Source of the DNA: an uncultured Polaribacter sp.
GTDB lineage: Bacteria; Bacteroidota; Bacteroidia; Flavobacteriales; Flavobacteriaceae
NCBI GenBank assembly: GCA_913050305.1
Contig: CAJXAS010000071.1
Location: forward strand, 1 to 8,836
DNA: 8,836 bases
Direction of reading: 5' to 3'
Position numbers and translations under genes: made by a program. This document shows positions 1 through 6,216 of this stretch, piece after piece. The notes under the pieces were generated by a model, which worked only from the letters and a program-made list of their open reading frames with translations, did no database searches and had not been told where the DNA came from. The stretch's first letter is position 1, and each line of letters starts with the position of its first letter.

Positions 1-723
1 GGTTCTAGCAAGGGTATAGGAAAAGCGATTGCAAAAGGATTGGCAGAAAATGGTGCACAGGTTGTCATCAGTTCTCGCAGTCAAGAAGCCTGCGACGTTG
101 TAGTGGCAGAATTTAAAAAAGAAGGCTTAAGCGCCATTGGGATTGCCTGTCATATTGGAAAAGATGACCAACGAAAACAGTTAGTTTCTAAAACAATAGC
201 GGCTTTTGGTCGCATAGATATTTTGGTAAATAATGCTGCAACAAATCCTGTATACAGTCCAATTGAAGAAATAGATCCCGTAATTTTTGATAAAATTATG
301 GAAATCAATGTCAAAGCTCCTTGGGCTTTGTCTAATTTGGTGTTGCCACATTTACAGGCAAATAAAAACGGAAGCATTATTAATATTGCCTCCGTGGAAG
401 CGTTAACTCCCGGTTATGGTTTGGGGGTTTATAGCACAAGTAAAGCAGCAATTTTAATGCTGACAAAAAACCAGGCCAAAGAATGGGGTTTATATGGTAT
501 TAAAGTCAATGCAATTTGCCCAGGACTGATTAAAACAAAATTTAGTGCAGCTTTATGGCAAAATGAAAAAATGTTACATAAGTTAGAGAAATCAATTCCA
601 AGTGGAAGAATGGGAAAGCCAGAAGAAATCGTTGGTTTGGCATGCTTACTTGCTTCCAACGCGGGAAACTATATGACTGGAGGCGTGTATACTGCAGACG
701 GGGGATATATGATTGCAGGCTAA
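1..723 (+). CDS. SDR family oxidoreductase, 5' end outside window
   Basis: Classical short-chain dehydrogenase/reductase that oxidises or reduces an alcohol/carbonyl with NAD(P)(H) in the cytoplasm. The reading frame is open from base 1, so the true start lies upstream. Only about a dozen N-terminal residues should be missing, because the window opens inside the glycine-rich cofactor loop (GSSKGIG, window residues 1-7). A TTG at 40 is in frame but would delete this loop, so it is not the start. Further SDR marks are NNAA (77-80), Asn103, Ser131, and the Tyr144-xxx-Lys148 pair in YSTSK. The residues after strand beta-2 are SSR (24-26), with a basic residue and no Asp, which favours NADP(H). 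The PGLIKTKFS segment and overall layout resemble the DHRS4-like carbonyl reductase group. The next gene starts 82 bases downstream with a terminator-like hairpin between, so co-transcription is not certain. Substrate is unknown; a ketoacyl-CoA or hydroxyacyl-CoA is suggested only by the neighbours. Confidence 0.93.
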   Translation, partial: GSSKGIGKAIAKGLAENGAQVVISSRSQEACDVVVAEFKKEGLSAIGIACHIGKDDQRKQLVSKTIAAFGRIDILVNNAATNPVYSPIEEIDPVIFDKIMEINVKAPWALSNLVLPHLQANKNGSIINIASVEALTPGYGLGVYSTSKAAILMLTKNQAKEWGLYGIKVNAICPGLIKTKFSAALWQNEKMLHKLEKSIPSGRMGKPEEIVGLACLLASNAGNYMTGGVYTADGGYMIAG

Positions 724-742
724 AGCCTTTGACATGCTTACG

Positions 743-765
743 AACGTTTAGCGTTGGTTTTTTTT
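743..765 (+). terminator. possible rho-independent terminator after the first SDR
   Basis: A small hairpin AACG-TTTAG-CGTT (743-755) is followed by GG and a run of eight T (758-765). It lies 20 bases past the SDR stop codon. The stem is only four base pairs, so it may be weak. If active it would separate the first SDR from the acyl-CoA dehydrogenase transcript. I found no convincing TAnnTTTG promoter between it and position 806. Confidence 0.4.
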
Positions 766-805
766 CCTTTTTAATTGCTTTTAATAATACTTTAATATAT
801 TGTGC

Positions 806-2023
806 ATGAACTTCGAATATTCAGAAAAATCAAAAGAACTACAACAACGGCTAATCTCTTTTATTGAAGCCCATGTAGTTCCTATAGAACAGGAATATAT
901 TACTTTTCAAAGTGCTACTAAAAATAATTGGACGCGCTTTCCAAAAATAGAAGTGCTAAAACAAAAAGCAAAAGATGCCGGTTTGTGGAACTTATTTTTA
1001 CCGAAGGATTATGGAGATTTAAGTCCAGGGTTAAGCAATTTAGAATATGCGCCTTTAGCAGAGATTATGGGGCGTAAGATATGGGTTTCAGAAATTTTTA
1101 ATTGTGCTGCCCCTGACACCGGGAATATGGAGGTCTTGGCCAAATACGGAGATAAAGCCCAAAAAGAACAATGGTTAACACCACTGATGAACGGTGAAAT
1201 ACGTTCTGCGTTTTTAATGACAGAACCAGAAGTTGCTTCTTCAGATGCTACCAATATTGAAACTTCTATTGTTTTAGATGGTGATGAATATGTGATTAAT
1301 GGAAGAAAATGGTGGTCTTCAGGAGCAATGGACCCAAATTGCAAAGTGGCAATTGTTATGGGTAAATCGGATCCCAATGCTGCAAGACACCAGCAGCAAA
1401 GTATGGTTTTAGTTCCAATGAACGCTCCTGGACTAGAAGTAGTTCGACCACTTTCAGTTTTTGGTTATTATGATTCTCCCGAAGGGCACGCTGAAATTAT
1501 TTTAAAAAATGTGCGGGTACCAAAGGCAAATTTAATTTTAGGAGAAGGCAGAGGTTTTGAAATTGCCCAAGGTCGTTTAGGTCCTGGGAGAATACACCAC
1601 TGTATGCGTTTGGTGGGCATGGCGCAATATGCTTTAGAATTGATGTCACAAAGAACTTTGGAGCGGGCTACTTTTGGAAAGAAGTTTTATGAGTACAGTA
1701 GCATTCGTCATGAAATTGCAAAGTCGCAATGTGAAATTGAACAAGCACGCTTATTAACGCTTTCTGCAGCAGATAAAATGGACAAAGCAGGAAATAAAGA
1801 AGCAAAAGACATCATTGCGATGATAAAAATTATTGCACCCAATATGGCTCAAAAAGTAATTGATAGAGCGATGCAAATTTTAGGAGGAAAAGGAGTTGGT
1901 CCGGATACCTATTTGCCACATTATTTTGCGCTAGCAAGAATATTGCGTTTGGCAGATGGACCAGACGAAGTGCACATGTATCAATTAGGTAAAAGTTGTA
2001 TAAAAAAATATGGAAATAAGTAA
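806..2023 (+). CDS. ACAD10/11-type acyl-CoA dehydrogenase (LvaC-like)
   Basis: FAD-dependent enzyme of the acyl-CoA dehydrogenase fold, 405 residues from the ATG at 806. A TTG at 800 is also in frame, but the ATG fits the usual N-terminus better. Landmarks are NCAAPDTGNMEVL (about 99-111), the flavin/substrate loop FLMTEPEVASSDATN (136-150), INGRKWWSSGA (165-174), GEGRGFEIAQGRLGPGRIHH (246-265), RATFGKKF (287-294), ILGGKGVG (358-365) and RLADGPDEVH (381-390). These strings are the ones I know from mammalian ACAD11 and related bacterial enzymes. The catalytic Glu of medium-chain dehydrogenases (in YEGT) is replaced by Asp384 in ADGP. In ACAD10/11 and in Pseudomonas LvaC the enzyme acts on a 4-phosphoacyl-CoA, eliminating phosphate to give an enoyl-CoA. 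The stop overlaps the start of a kinase of the matching family (TAATG, 2021-2025), which strongly supports that role. An ordinary acyl-CoA dehydrogenase for an unknown chain length is the alternative. Confidence 0.93.
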   Translation: MNFEYSEKSKELQQRLISFIEAHVVPIEQEYITFQSATKNNWTRFPKIEVLKQKAKDAGLWNLFLPKDYGDLSPGLSNLEYAPLAEIMGRKIWVSEIFNCAAPDTGNMEVLAKYGDKAQKEQWLTPLMNGEIRSAFLMTEPEVASSDATNIETSIVLDGDEYVINGRKWWSSGAMDPNCKVAIVMGKSDPNAARHQQQSMVLVPMNAPGLEVVRPLSVFGYYDSPEGHAEIILKNVRVPKANLILGEGRGFEIAQGRLGPGRIHHCMRLVGMAQYALELMSQRTLERATFGKKFYEYSSIRHEIAKSQCEIEQARLLTLSAADKMDKAGNKEAKDIIAMIKIIAPNMAQKVIDRAMQILGGKGVGPDTYLPHYFALARILRLADGPDEVHMYQLGKSCIKKYGNK

Positions 2024-3081
2024 TGAGCAACCAAAAAGTACGCAAAGGGGAGGAATTAAATGAAGTTTTATTAAAGAAATATCTTCAAGAAAACGACTTA
2101 TTAAATTCCCTGGAGAGTCCATTATGGGTTACTCAGTTTACTCATGGATATTCTAATTTAACCTATTTATTGGCATTTGAAAATAAAGAATTCGTGCTAA
2201 GGAAACCACCAATTGGTGCCATTAAACGAGGGCATGACATGCACCGTGAATTTAAAGTTCAAAGTGGTGTGCGCAGTGCTTTTTCTAAAGTACCAAAGAT
2301 GTTTTCTTTTTCAGAGGATACTGCTATCTTAGGAAGTGATTTTTACATCATGGAAAAAGTAGACGGAATCATCTTAAATTATAAAGAAGCAAAACAAAGG
2401 AATCTTTCGTCGGTTGAATATACTACTGTTGCTAATTCTTGGTTAGAAACAATGACTCAGTTGCATGCTATAGATTACAAGGAAGTAGGCTTAGAAAGTT
2501 TAGGAAAACCGGAAGGATATGTTTCAAGGCAGGTTGCCAATTGGGGAAAACAGTTTTTAAAAGTGAAAACAACCGCATATCCTGAAGCAGCATTGGTCAT
2601 GGAATGGATGGAGAAACATCAGCCCAAAGAGTATCAGCATTGTTTGATTCACAATGACTATAAATACGATAATATTGTTTTTAAAGACGATGCATGGAAG
2701 GAGGTTGCGGCAGTTTTAGATTGGGAAATGGCGACTTTAGGAGATCCGCTGATGGATCTAGGAACTTCACTTGGTTATTGGACGGTAGCTACCGATCATG
2801 AGTTTGTAAAACAAGGGATTCCGTCCCCAACCATTTTTGAAGGCAATCCAATACGGAGTGAAATTGCTCAAATGTATGCTCAGAAATCTGGCAGGAATGT
2901 AGACCATCTCGTATTTTATTATGTGTTTGGCTTATTTAAAATTGCTGTAATTGCACAACAAATTTATTATCGATATACAAAAGGCTTTACAACAGATCCA
3001 CGCTTTGCTTCTTTAAACAAAGCTGCAGAATTATGTTGTAAATTGGCGTTAAAGGCTATAAAAACAAAATCTATAGACTAA
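2023..3081 (+). CDS. phosphotransferase (APH fold), ACAD10/11 kinase-domain / LvaA-like
   Basis: Small-molecule kinase of the aminoglycoside phosphotransferase/choline kinase fold, 352 residues, normal for the family, cytoplasmic. Visible marks are a glycine-containing nucleotide loop HGYSNLTYLL (41-50), the beta-3 stretch FVLRKPP (57-63), MHREF (73-77) with the likely helix-C Glu76, the catalytic Brenner motif HNDYKYDN (210-217, base Asp212, metal ligand Asn217), and DWE (233-235) as the metal-binding DFG counterpart followed by GDPLMDLG. The LRKPP...HREF pattern is that of the N-terminal domain of mammalian ACAD10/11 and of LvaA, which phosphorylate the 4-hydroxyl of hydroxyacyl-CoA thioesters. 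It is not typical of true aminoglycoside-resistance enzymes. It is linked by one-base TAATG overlaps to the dehydrogenase before it and the SDR after it, so the three are probably translated together. Substrate (4-hydroxyacyl-CoA) is inferred from family and neighbour. No LvaB-like small subunit is present in the window. Confidence 0.92.
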   Translation: MSNQKVRKGEELNEVLLKKYLQENDLLNSLESPLWVTQFTHGYSNLTYLLAFENKEFVLRKPPIGAIKRGHDMHREFKVQSGVRSAFSKVPKMFSFSEDTAILGSDFYIMEKVDGIILNYKEAKQRNLSSVEYTTVANSWLETMTQLHAIDYKEVGLESLGKPEGYVSRQVANWGKQFLKVKTTAYPEAALVMEWMEKHQPKEYQHCLIHNDYKYDNIVFKDDAWKEVAAVLDWEMATLGDPLMDLGTSLGYWTVATDHEFVKQGIPSPTIFEGNPIRSEIAQMYAQKSGRNVDHLVFYYVFGLFKIAVIAQQIYYRYTKGFTTDPRFASLNKAAELCCKLALKAIKTKSID

Positions 3082-3833
3082 TGGATGTGAAAAACAAAAT
3101 AGTAATCGTTACCGGAGCAGGTTCTGGGATTGGAAAGGCAACTTCAATACATTTAGCAAACCATGGAGCTACTGTTGTTGTTTCTGATATCAATATCGAA
3201 AGTGCTGAAAAAGTTGTTCTTGAAATTAATGCCAGTGGGGGGATTGCATCTGCAAATAAGTGTAATGTTGCTAATTTTAAAGAGGTAGAGCAACTGATAC
3301 ATTCAACTGTGCAGAAATATGAGCGTCTTGACGTTATTGTTAACAATGCCGGCATTGGTCCTAACCTATTGCGAACCCATGAAGCGAGCTTAAAAGATTG
3401 GGATATCGTGGTTGCTGTGAATCAAACCGGGGTTTTTTACTGTATGAAAGTAGCATTGCAACAGTTCTTGGTTCAAGGATACGGAAATATTGTAAATATT
3501 GCTTCTTTAGCAGGTTTAAAGGCTTCACCTAACCATATCAGTTACAGTGCTAGTAAATTTGCAGTGGTAGGAATGACCAAATCTGCTGCAATGGAGTATG
3601 CTACAAAAAATATTAGAGTAAATGCAGTTTGCCCGGGTTACACCGAGTCTGCGTTGCTGGATCAACTGCTAGACGCCAAGCCTGAGATGGATGCCATTTT
3701 AAAAAGTGTTATTCCTATGAAGCGTTTTGGAAAAGCGGAAGAAATTGCAGATGCAGTTGCTTGGCTTGCCTCTGATAATACAAAATTTATTACAGGTCAA
3801 ACGATTACACTAGATGGGGGCACATCGCTCTAA
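3081..3833 (+). CDS. SDR family oxidoreductase, NAD-type
   Basis: Complete classical SDR of 250 residues, the standard length. It shows the cofactor loop TGAGSGIG (11-18), NNAG (88-91), Asn114, Ser142, and the catalytic pair Tyr155/Lys159 in YSASK, with the usual PGY segment at 185-187 and a C-terminal TLDGG. Asp36 at the end of strand beta-2 (VVVSDIN) predicts NAD(H) rather than NADP(H), unlike the first SDR. The ATG overlaps the kinase stop by one base (TAATG, 3079-3083), so it belongs to the same translational unit. By comparison with the Pseudomonas lva cluster, where an SDR reduces the 4-keto acyl-CoA to 4-hydroxyacyl-CoA, this enzyme could do a 4-keto/4-hydroxy conversion or the 3-hydroxyacyl-CoA oxidation after phosphate elimination. 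NAD preference leans towards an oxidation. The exact substrate cannot be read from sequence. Confidence 0.94.
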   Translation: MDVKNKIVIVTGAGSGIGKATSIHLANHGATVVVSDINIESAEKVVLEINASGGIASANKCNVANFKEVEQLIHSTVQKYERLDVIVNNAGIGPNLLRTHEASLKDWDIVVAVNQTGVFYCMKVALQQFLVQGYGNIVNIASLAGLKASPNHISYSASKFAVVGMTKSAAMEYATKNIRVNAVCPGYTESALLDQLLDAKPEMDAILKSVIPMKRFGKAEEIADAVAWLASDNTKFITGQTITLDGGTSL

Positions 3834-3850
3834 AATTCATTATAATTGCT

Positions 3851-3858
3851 TAAATTTG
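3851..3858 (+). promoter_or_regulatory. candidate Bacteroidota -7 box ahead of lemA
   Basis: TAAATTTG matches the Bacteroidota sigma-ABfr -7 consensus TAnnTTTG exactly. It lies 35 bases before the lemA ATG and just after the end of the SDR operon. That placement would give a transcript start near 3863-3866 and a leader of about 30 bases. I could not find a clean TTG-type -33 element at the expected distance, so the call rests on the -7 match and location. Confidence 0.42.
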
Positions 3859-3893
3859 TAAGTAGTAAAAAAAGTAATTAAACAATATAAATT

Positions 3894-4493
3894 ATGAAAA
3901 AATGGCTTATTCCAGTACTCGTTATTCTAGCAGTTGTATTTGGATTCTATAATTTTACAAAAGGATTTAATAACACGGCAATAGAACTCAATGAGAACGT
4001 TGCTGAATCTTGGGCAAATGTTGAAACATCATACCAAAGAAGAACAGATTTGATCGGTAATCTTGTAAATACTGTCCAGGGAGCTGCAGATTTTGAGAGA
4101 GGTACTTTGGTAGACGTTATTGAAGCTAGAGCAAAAGCTACTTCCGTAAGTATAGATCCATCTAATATTACACCAGCACAATTAGAACAGTTTAATAAAG
4201 TCCAAGGAGGTATTAGTGGTGCTTTAAAAAGCTTGTTGGTAACTGTAGAAAGATACCCAGAGTTAAAAGCAAATCAGAACTTTTTAAAATTACAAGACGA
4301 GTTGGCAAGTACAGAAAACCAAATTCTTACAGCAAGAACTCGTTTTAATGAAAATACGAAACCCTATAACAATCATGTTAAGAAATTTCCGAATTCTATT
4401 TTAGCAGGTTGGTTTGATTTTGAAGGGAAACCTTATTTTCAGTCAGAAGCAGGAGCTGAAAAACCAGTAAAAGTAGATTTTAGTAAAAAATAA
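3894..4493 (+). CDS. lemA: LemA family membrane-anchored protein
   Basis: LemA-family protein of 199 residues, a usual length. The N-terminus is a single uncleaved hydrophobic anchor (residues 4-19, after MKK), followed by the long alpha-helical LemA domain predicted to lie outside the cytoplasm. Recognisable segments are ELNENVAESWANVETSYQRR (31-50), DLIGNLVNTV (52-61), the central VERYPELKANQNF (118-130), ELASTENQI (136-144) and FPNSILAGWF (165-174). The family usually has DLIPNLV; here Pro is replaced by Gly55. The molecular function of LemA proteins is not established. They are widespread and commonly sit beside TPM-domain genes, as here. The TPM gene begins three bases after the stop, so co-transcription is very likely. 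A promoter-like motif 35 bases upstream suggests it heads its own operon. Confidence 0.95.
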   Translation: MKKWLIPVLVILAVVFGFYNFTKGFNNTAIELNENVAESWANVETSYQRRTDLIGNLVNTVQGAADFERGTLVDVIEARAKATSVSIDPSNITPAQLEQFNKVQGGISGALKSLLVTVERYPELKANQNFLKLQDELASTENQILTARTRFNENTKPYNNHVKKFPNSILAGWFDFEGKPYFQSEAGAEKPVKVDFSKK

Positions 4494-4496
4494 TAG

Positions 4497-4931
4497 ATGT
4501 CAAAAACAGAAGATTTTCTCACTAAGGCGGAAGAAAAAGAAGTTATTGCAGCGATACAAGTAGCAGAAACAAATACGTCTGGTGAAATACGAATTCATAT
4601 TGAGGCTTCCTCTGAAAAAGCGCATTATGAACGTGCGTTAGAAGTATTTCAACTTTTAGAAATGAATCAGACAAAAGATGCAAATGGTGTGTTAATTTAT
4701 GTTGCTGTAAAAGACCATCAGTTTGTTATTTGTGGTGACAAAGGTATTAACGATGTTGTTCCAGAAAACTTTTGGGATGCAACAAAAAACGTCATTCAAG
4801 AGCATTTTAAAAAGGGGAATTTCAAACAAGGAATTGTAGCTGGAATCTTAAAAGCTGGAGCAGAGTTACAACATCATTTTCCTTGGCAAACCGATGATGA
4901 AAACGAATTATCTAACGAAATTTCTAAATAA
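4497..4931 (+). CDS. TPM-domain protein, soluble form
   Basis: Small protein of 144 residues made almost entirely of a TPM domain (TLP18.3/Psb32/MOLO-1 fold). The characteristic strands are TSGEIRIHIE (27-36) and NGVLIYVAVKDHQFVICGDK (63-82), followed by a helical half. There is no signal peptide and no membrane segment, so it should be cytoplasmic or peripheral, unlike the following paralogue. TPM domains occur in plant photosystem II assembly factors and in many bacterial proteins next to LemA; the bacterial role is not defined. The ATG starts three bases after lemA and the gene ends eight bases before the second TPM gene, so it is the middle gene of a three-gene operon. The C-terminus is acidic and polar (DDENELSNE) and looks disordered. 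Confidence 0.92.
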   Translation: MSKTEDFLTKAEEKEVIAAIQVAETNTSGEIRIHIEASSEKAHYERALEVFQLLEMNQTKDANGVLIYVAVKDHQFVICGDKGINDVVPENFWDATKNVIQEHFKKGNFKQGIVAGILKAGAELQHHFPWQTDDENELSNEISK

Positions 4932-4939
4932 TTAACTTA

Positions 4940-5737
4940 TTGAAATCAATTAAAACGCTCATTTATTTACTCGGATTCTTTGGTGCTCAAATAACTTTTG
5001 GGCAATTTATAGTGCCAGAAAAACCACAAGAACAGACAAGTGTTTATGACTATATAGGTCTATTGTCTGACCGTCAGAAAATAAATTTAGAGAACAAGTT
5101 AGTTCGCTATTCTGATTCTACATCTACACAAATTGTTGTAATCGTTATTGAGACCACAAAAAACGAAAGTATAGGAATTCTAGCTCCAAGGTGGGCACAG
5201 GAGTGGGGTATAGGACAAGCGAAAGAGGACAACGGTATTTTGATTTTATTAGCTCAAAATGATCGAGAAATTTGGATTGCTCCTGGATACGGAATTGAAC
5301 CGATTTTAACAGCGGGTATTATTGGAGAAATTACAAGGAGTGTGCTTGTTCCAGAATTTAAAAGAGGAAATTTTTATGCAGGTCTAGACAAAGGTATAGA
5401 TACTATTTTTCAACTATTGAATGGAGAATACAAAGGAACTCGAAAACAAGAAAAGGGCCGTCCTAAGACTAAATCTATTTTCGTTGCCTTGGCAATGATT
5501 GCCTTTTTTATTTTTATGTTTTTTGGGAATAAAAAGAACAAAGGTGGGGGTAGAGGTTTTAGAAGAGGTTCATTAGCAGATACGCTATTTACCGCTGTAA
5601 TTTTAAGCGGTGCTGGCAGACGTGGTGGTAGCTTTGGTGGCGGTTCTTCTGGAGGCGGAAGCTTTGGTGGTAGTGGTTTTGGTGGCGGCTTTGGCGGTGG
5701 AGGTTTTAGTGGTGGCGGTGCTGGTGGAAGTTGGTAA
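4940..5737 (+). CDS. secreted/membrane TPM-domain protein with Gly-rich tail (YgcG-like)
   Basis: A 265-residue TPM-domain protein of the YgcG type. The start codon is TTG at 4940: it gives MKSIK plus a hydrophobic stretch ending TFG|QF (cleavage expected near residue 21), and there is no in-frame ATG until far inside the gene. The TPM domain spans about 33-160, with TSTQIVVIVIETT (61-73), NGILILLAQNDREIWIAPGYG (98-118) in its core, and PEFKRGNFYAGLDKGID (138-154). One transmembrane segment follows (about 180-196) before a basic KNKKGGG-like linker. The protein ends in a Gly/Ser/Phe tail (228-263) and a terminal GSW, a common ending in this family. The domain should face the periplasm with the tail on the other side of the segment; topology is inferred. 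It closes the lemA operon. Function is unknown beyond the family association with LemA. Confidence 0.93.
   Translation: MKSIKTLIYLLGFFGAQITFGQFIVPEKPQEQTSVYDYIGLLSDRQKINLENKLVRYSDSTSTQIVVIVIETTKNESIGILAPRWAQEWGIGQAKEDNGILILLAQNDREIWIAPGYGIEPILTAGIIGEITRSVLVPEFKRGNFYAGLDKGIDTIFQLLNGEYKGTRKQEKGRPKTKSIFVALAMIAFFIFMFFGNKKNKGGGRGFRRGSLADTLFTAVILSGAGRRGGSFGGGSSGGGSFGGSGFGGGFGGGGFSGGGAGGSW
5621..5728 (+). repeat. glycine-rich coding repeat in the TPM protein tail
   Basis: Degenerate tandem GGTGG/GGC units encode Gly runs broken by Ser-Phe or Gly-Phe (for example GGSFGGG, FGGGFGGGGF). The stretch is markedly richer in G than the rest of the window. This is low-complexity protein sequence typical of YgcG-like tails rather than a mobile repeat. 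Confidence 0.7.
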
Positions 5738-5783
5738 ATTCAAACAATATTACTTTTTCTATTATGTCGTTGCGAATTAGTTT

Positions 5784-5829
5784 GATGCCTAGCATCGAGA
5801 TCCAAGTATTACTTTAAAAAAGTTTTTTT
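5784..5829 (+). terminator. possible terminator region between convergent lemA operon and mocA remnant
   Basis: Two short hairpins lie here. GATGC-CTA-GCATC (5784-5796) has a perfect five-base-pair stem but no T-run. ACTTT-AAA-AAAGT (5811-5823) is followed by a run of T to 5829. The second overlaps the remnant's former stop codon. The stems are short and AT-rich, so termination is only suggested by position between convergent units. Confidence 0.28.
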
Positions 5830-6171
5830 AAATGCGCTCAGATCTTCATCGGTATCAATGTCTACAAAGTTTGTTTTTTTTGCTGAATGCGACCACTTCT
5901 TTAATTTTATTTAAAAGGTTTTTCGCAACAAAATCACCAGATAGTTCTTGTAAAGTTGAAAAATAGCTTTTTGGAAAAATCGCTGGAACCCCCAATTTAT
6001 GCCCATAGTTAGAAGTGATGATTGTTGGTGCTTTTTTACAAAAGAAAGCGATCATGTCATTTAAATAGTCTTTTTCTATTGCGGGTTGATCTCCTAAAAG
6101 AATTAAAACAGCATCGTATTTTTGAGCTTCGAGAGCTATTTGTGAAATGCCAAAGGCGATGCTTCTGGTGG
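5809..6171 (-). pseudogene. decayed, truncated and frameshifted mocA paralogue
   Basis: Read on the minus strand, this stretch encodes the C-terminal 60 percent of a second MobA-like nucleotidyltransferase. It aligns without gaps to residues about 80-198 of the intact mocA at 6611-7207. Shared strings include LLGDQPAIEK, SNYG-KLGVPAIFPKSYFS, SGD, and DIDT-EDL. By eye about 67 of the last 101 residues are identical. Two lesions are visible. First, the N-terminal 79 or so residues, including the nucleotide-binding LAAGxSSRM loop, are absent; homology stops near 6165-6171 and a stop codon lies just upstream near 6186. Second, a run of eight T on the plus strand (5874-5881) gives eight A in the gene. 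Removing one restores the frame through TNFVDIDTDEDL to FLK and a TAA at 5811-5809, exactly where the intact copy ends. With the run as read, translation stops after NKLCRH. It cannot make a working enzyme. A sequencing error could explain the frameshift but not the truncation. Confidence 0.85.
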
Positions 6172-6216
6172 CTGGTAAGCAATATTAAACTTCTATATTT
6201 ATAATTTTTCAGATTA

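Noticed and set aside
800..805. TTG at 800 as the start of the acyl-CoA dehydrogenase
   Set aside because: It adds only two residues (M-C) before an ATG at 806, which gives a normal family N-terminus.
780..805. TAnnTTTG-type promoter before the acyl-CoA dehydrogenase
   Set aside because: Only partial matches such as TATATTG are present in very AT-rich sequence, so there is not enough for a call.
2023..3081. Kinase as an aminoglycoside-resistance gene
   Set aside because: The APH fold and HxDxxxxN motif are shared with many small-molecule kinases. The LRKPP...HREF pattern and the overlap with an ACAD10/11-type dehydrogenase point to acyl-CoA metabolism instead.
5621..5728. GGTGGC-rich repeats as a minisatellite or mobile repeat
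   Set aside because: They are in frame and encode the usual glycine-rich tail of YgcG-like TPM proteins.
5784..5796. GATGC-CTA-GCATC hairpin as a strong terminator
   Set aside because: The stem is only five base pairs and no T-run follows. It is kept only as part of a low-confidence terminator region.
5874..5881. A8 run as a phase-variation switch or programmed frameshift
   Set aside because: The gene has already lost its nucleotide-binding N-terminus, so restoring the frame would not make a working product. Ordinary decay is simpler.
5855..6055. Stand-alone 66-residue gene on the minus strand
   Set aside because: Its sequence is a slice of the mocA remnant. The frame continues upstream of the ATG with homologous residues, and it ends abnormally at the A8 frameshift.
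6022..6204. 60-residue plus-strand open frame
   Set aside because: It is antisense to the mocA remnant and has no recognisable protein character.
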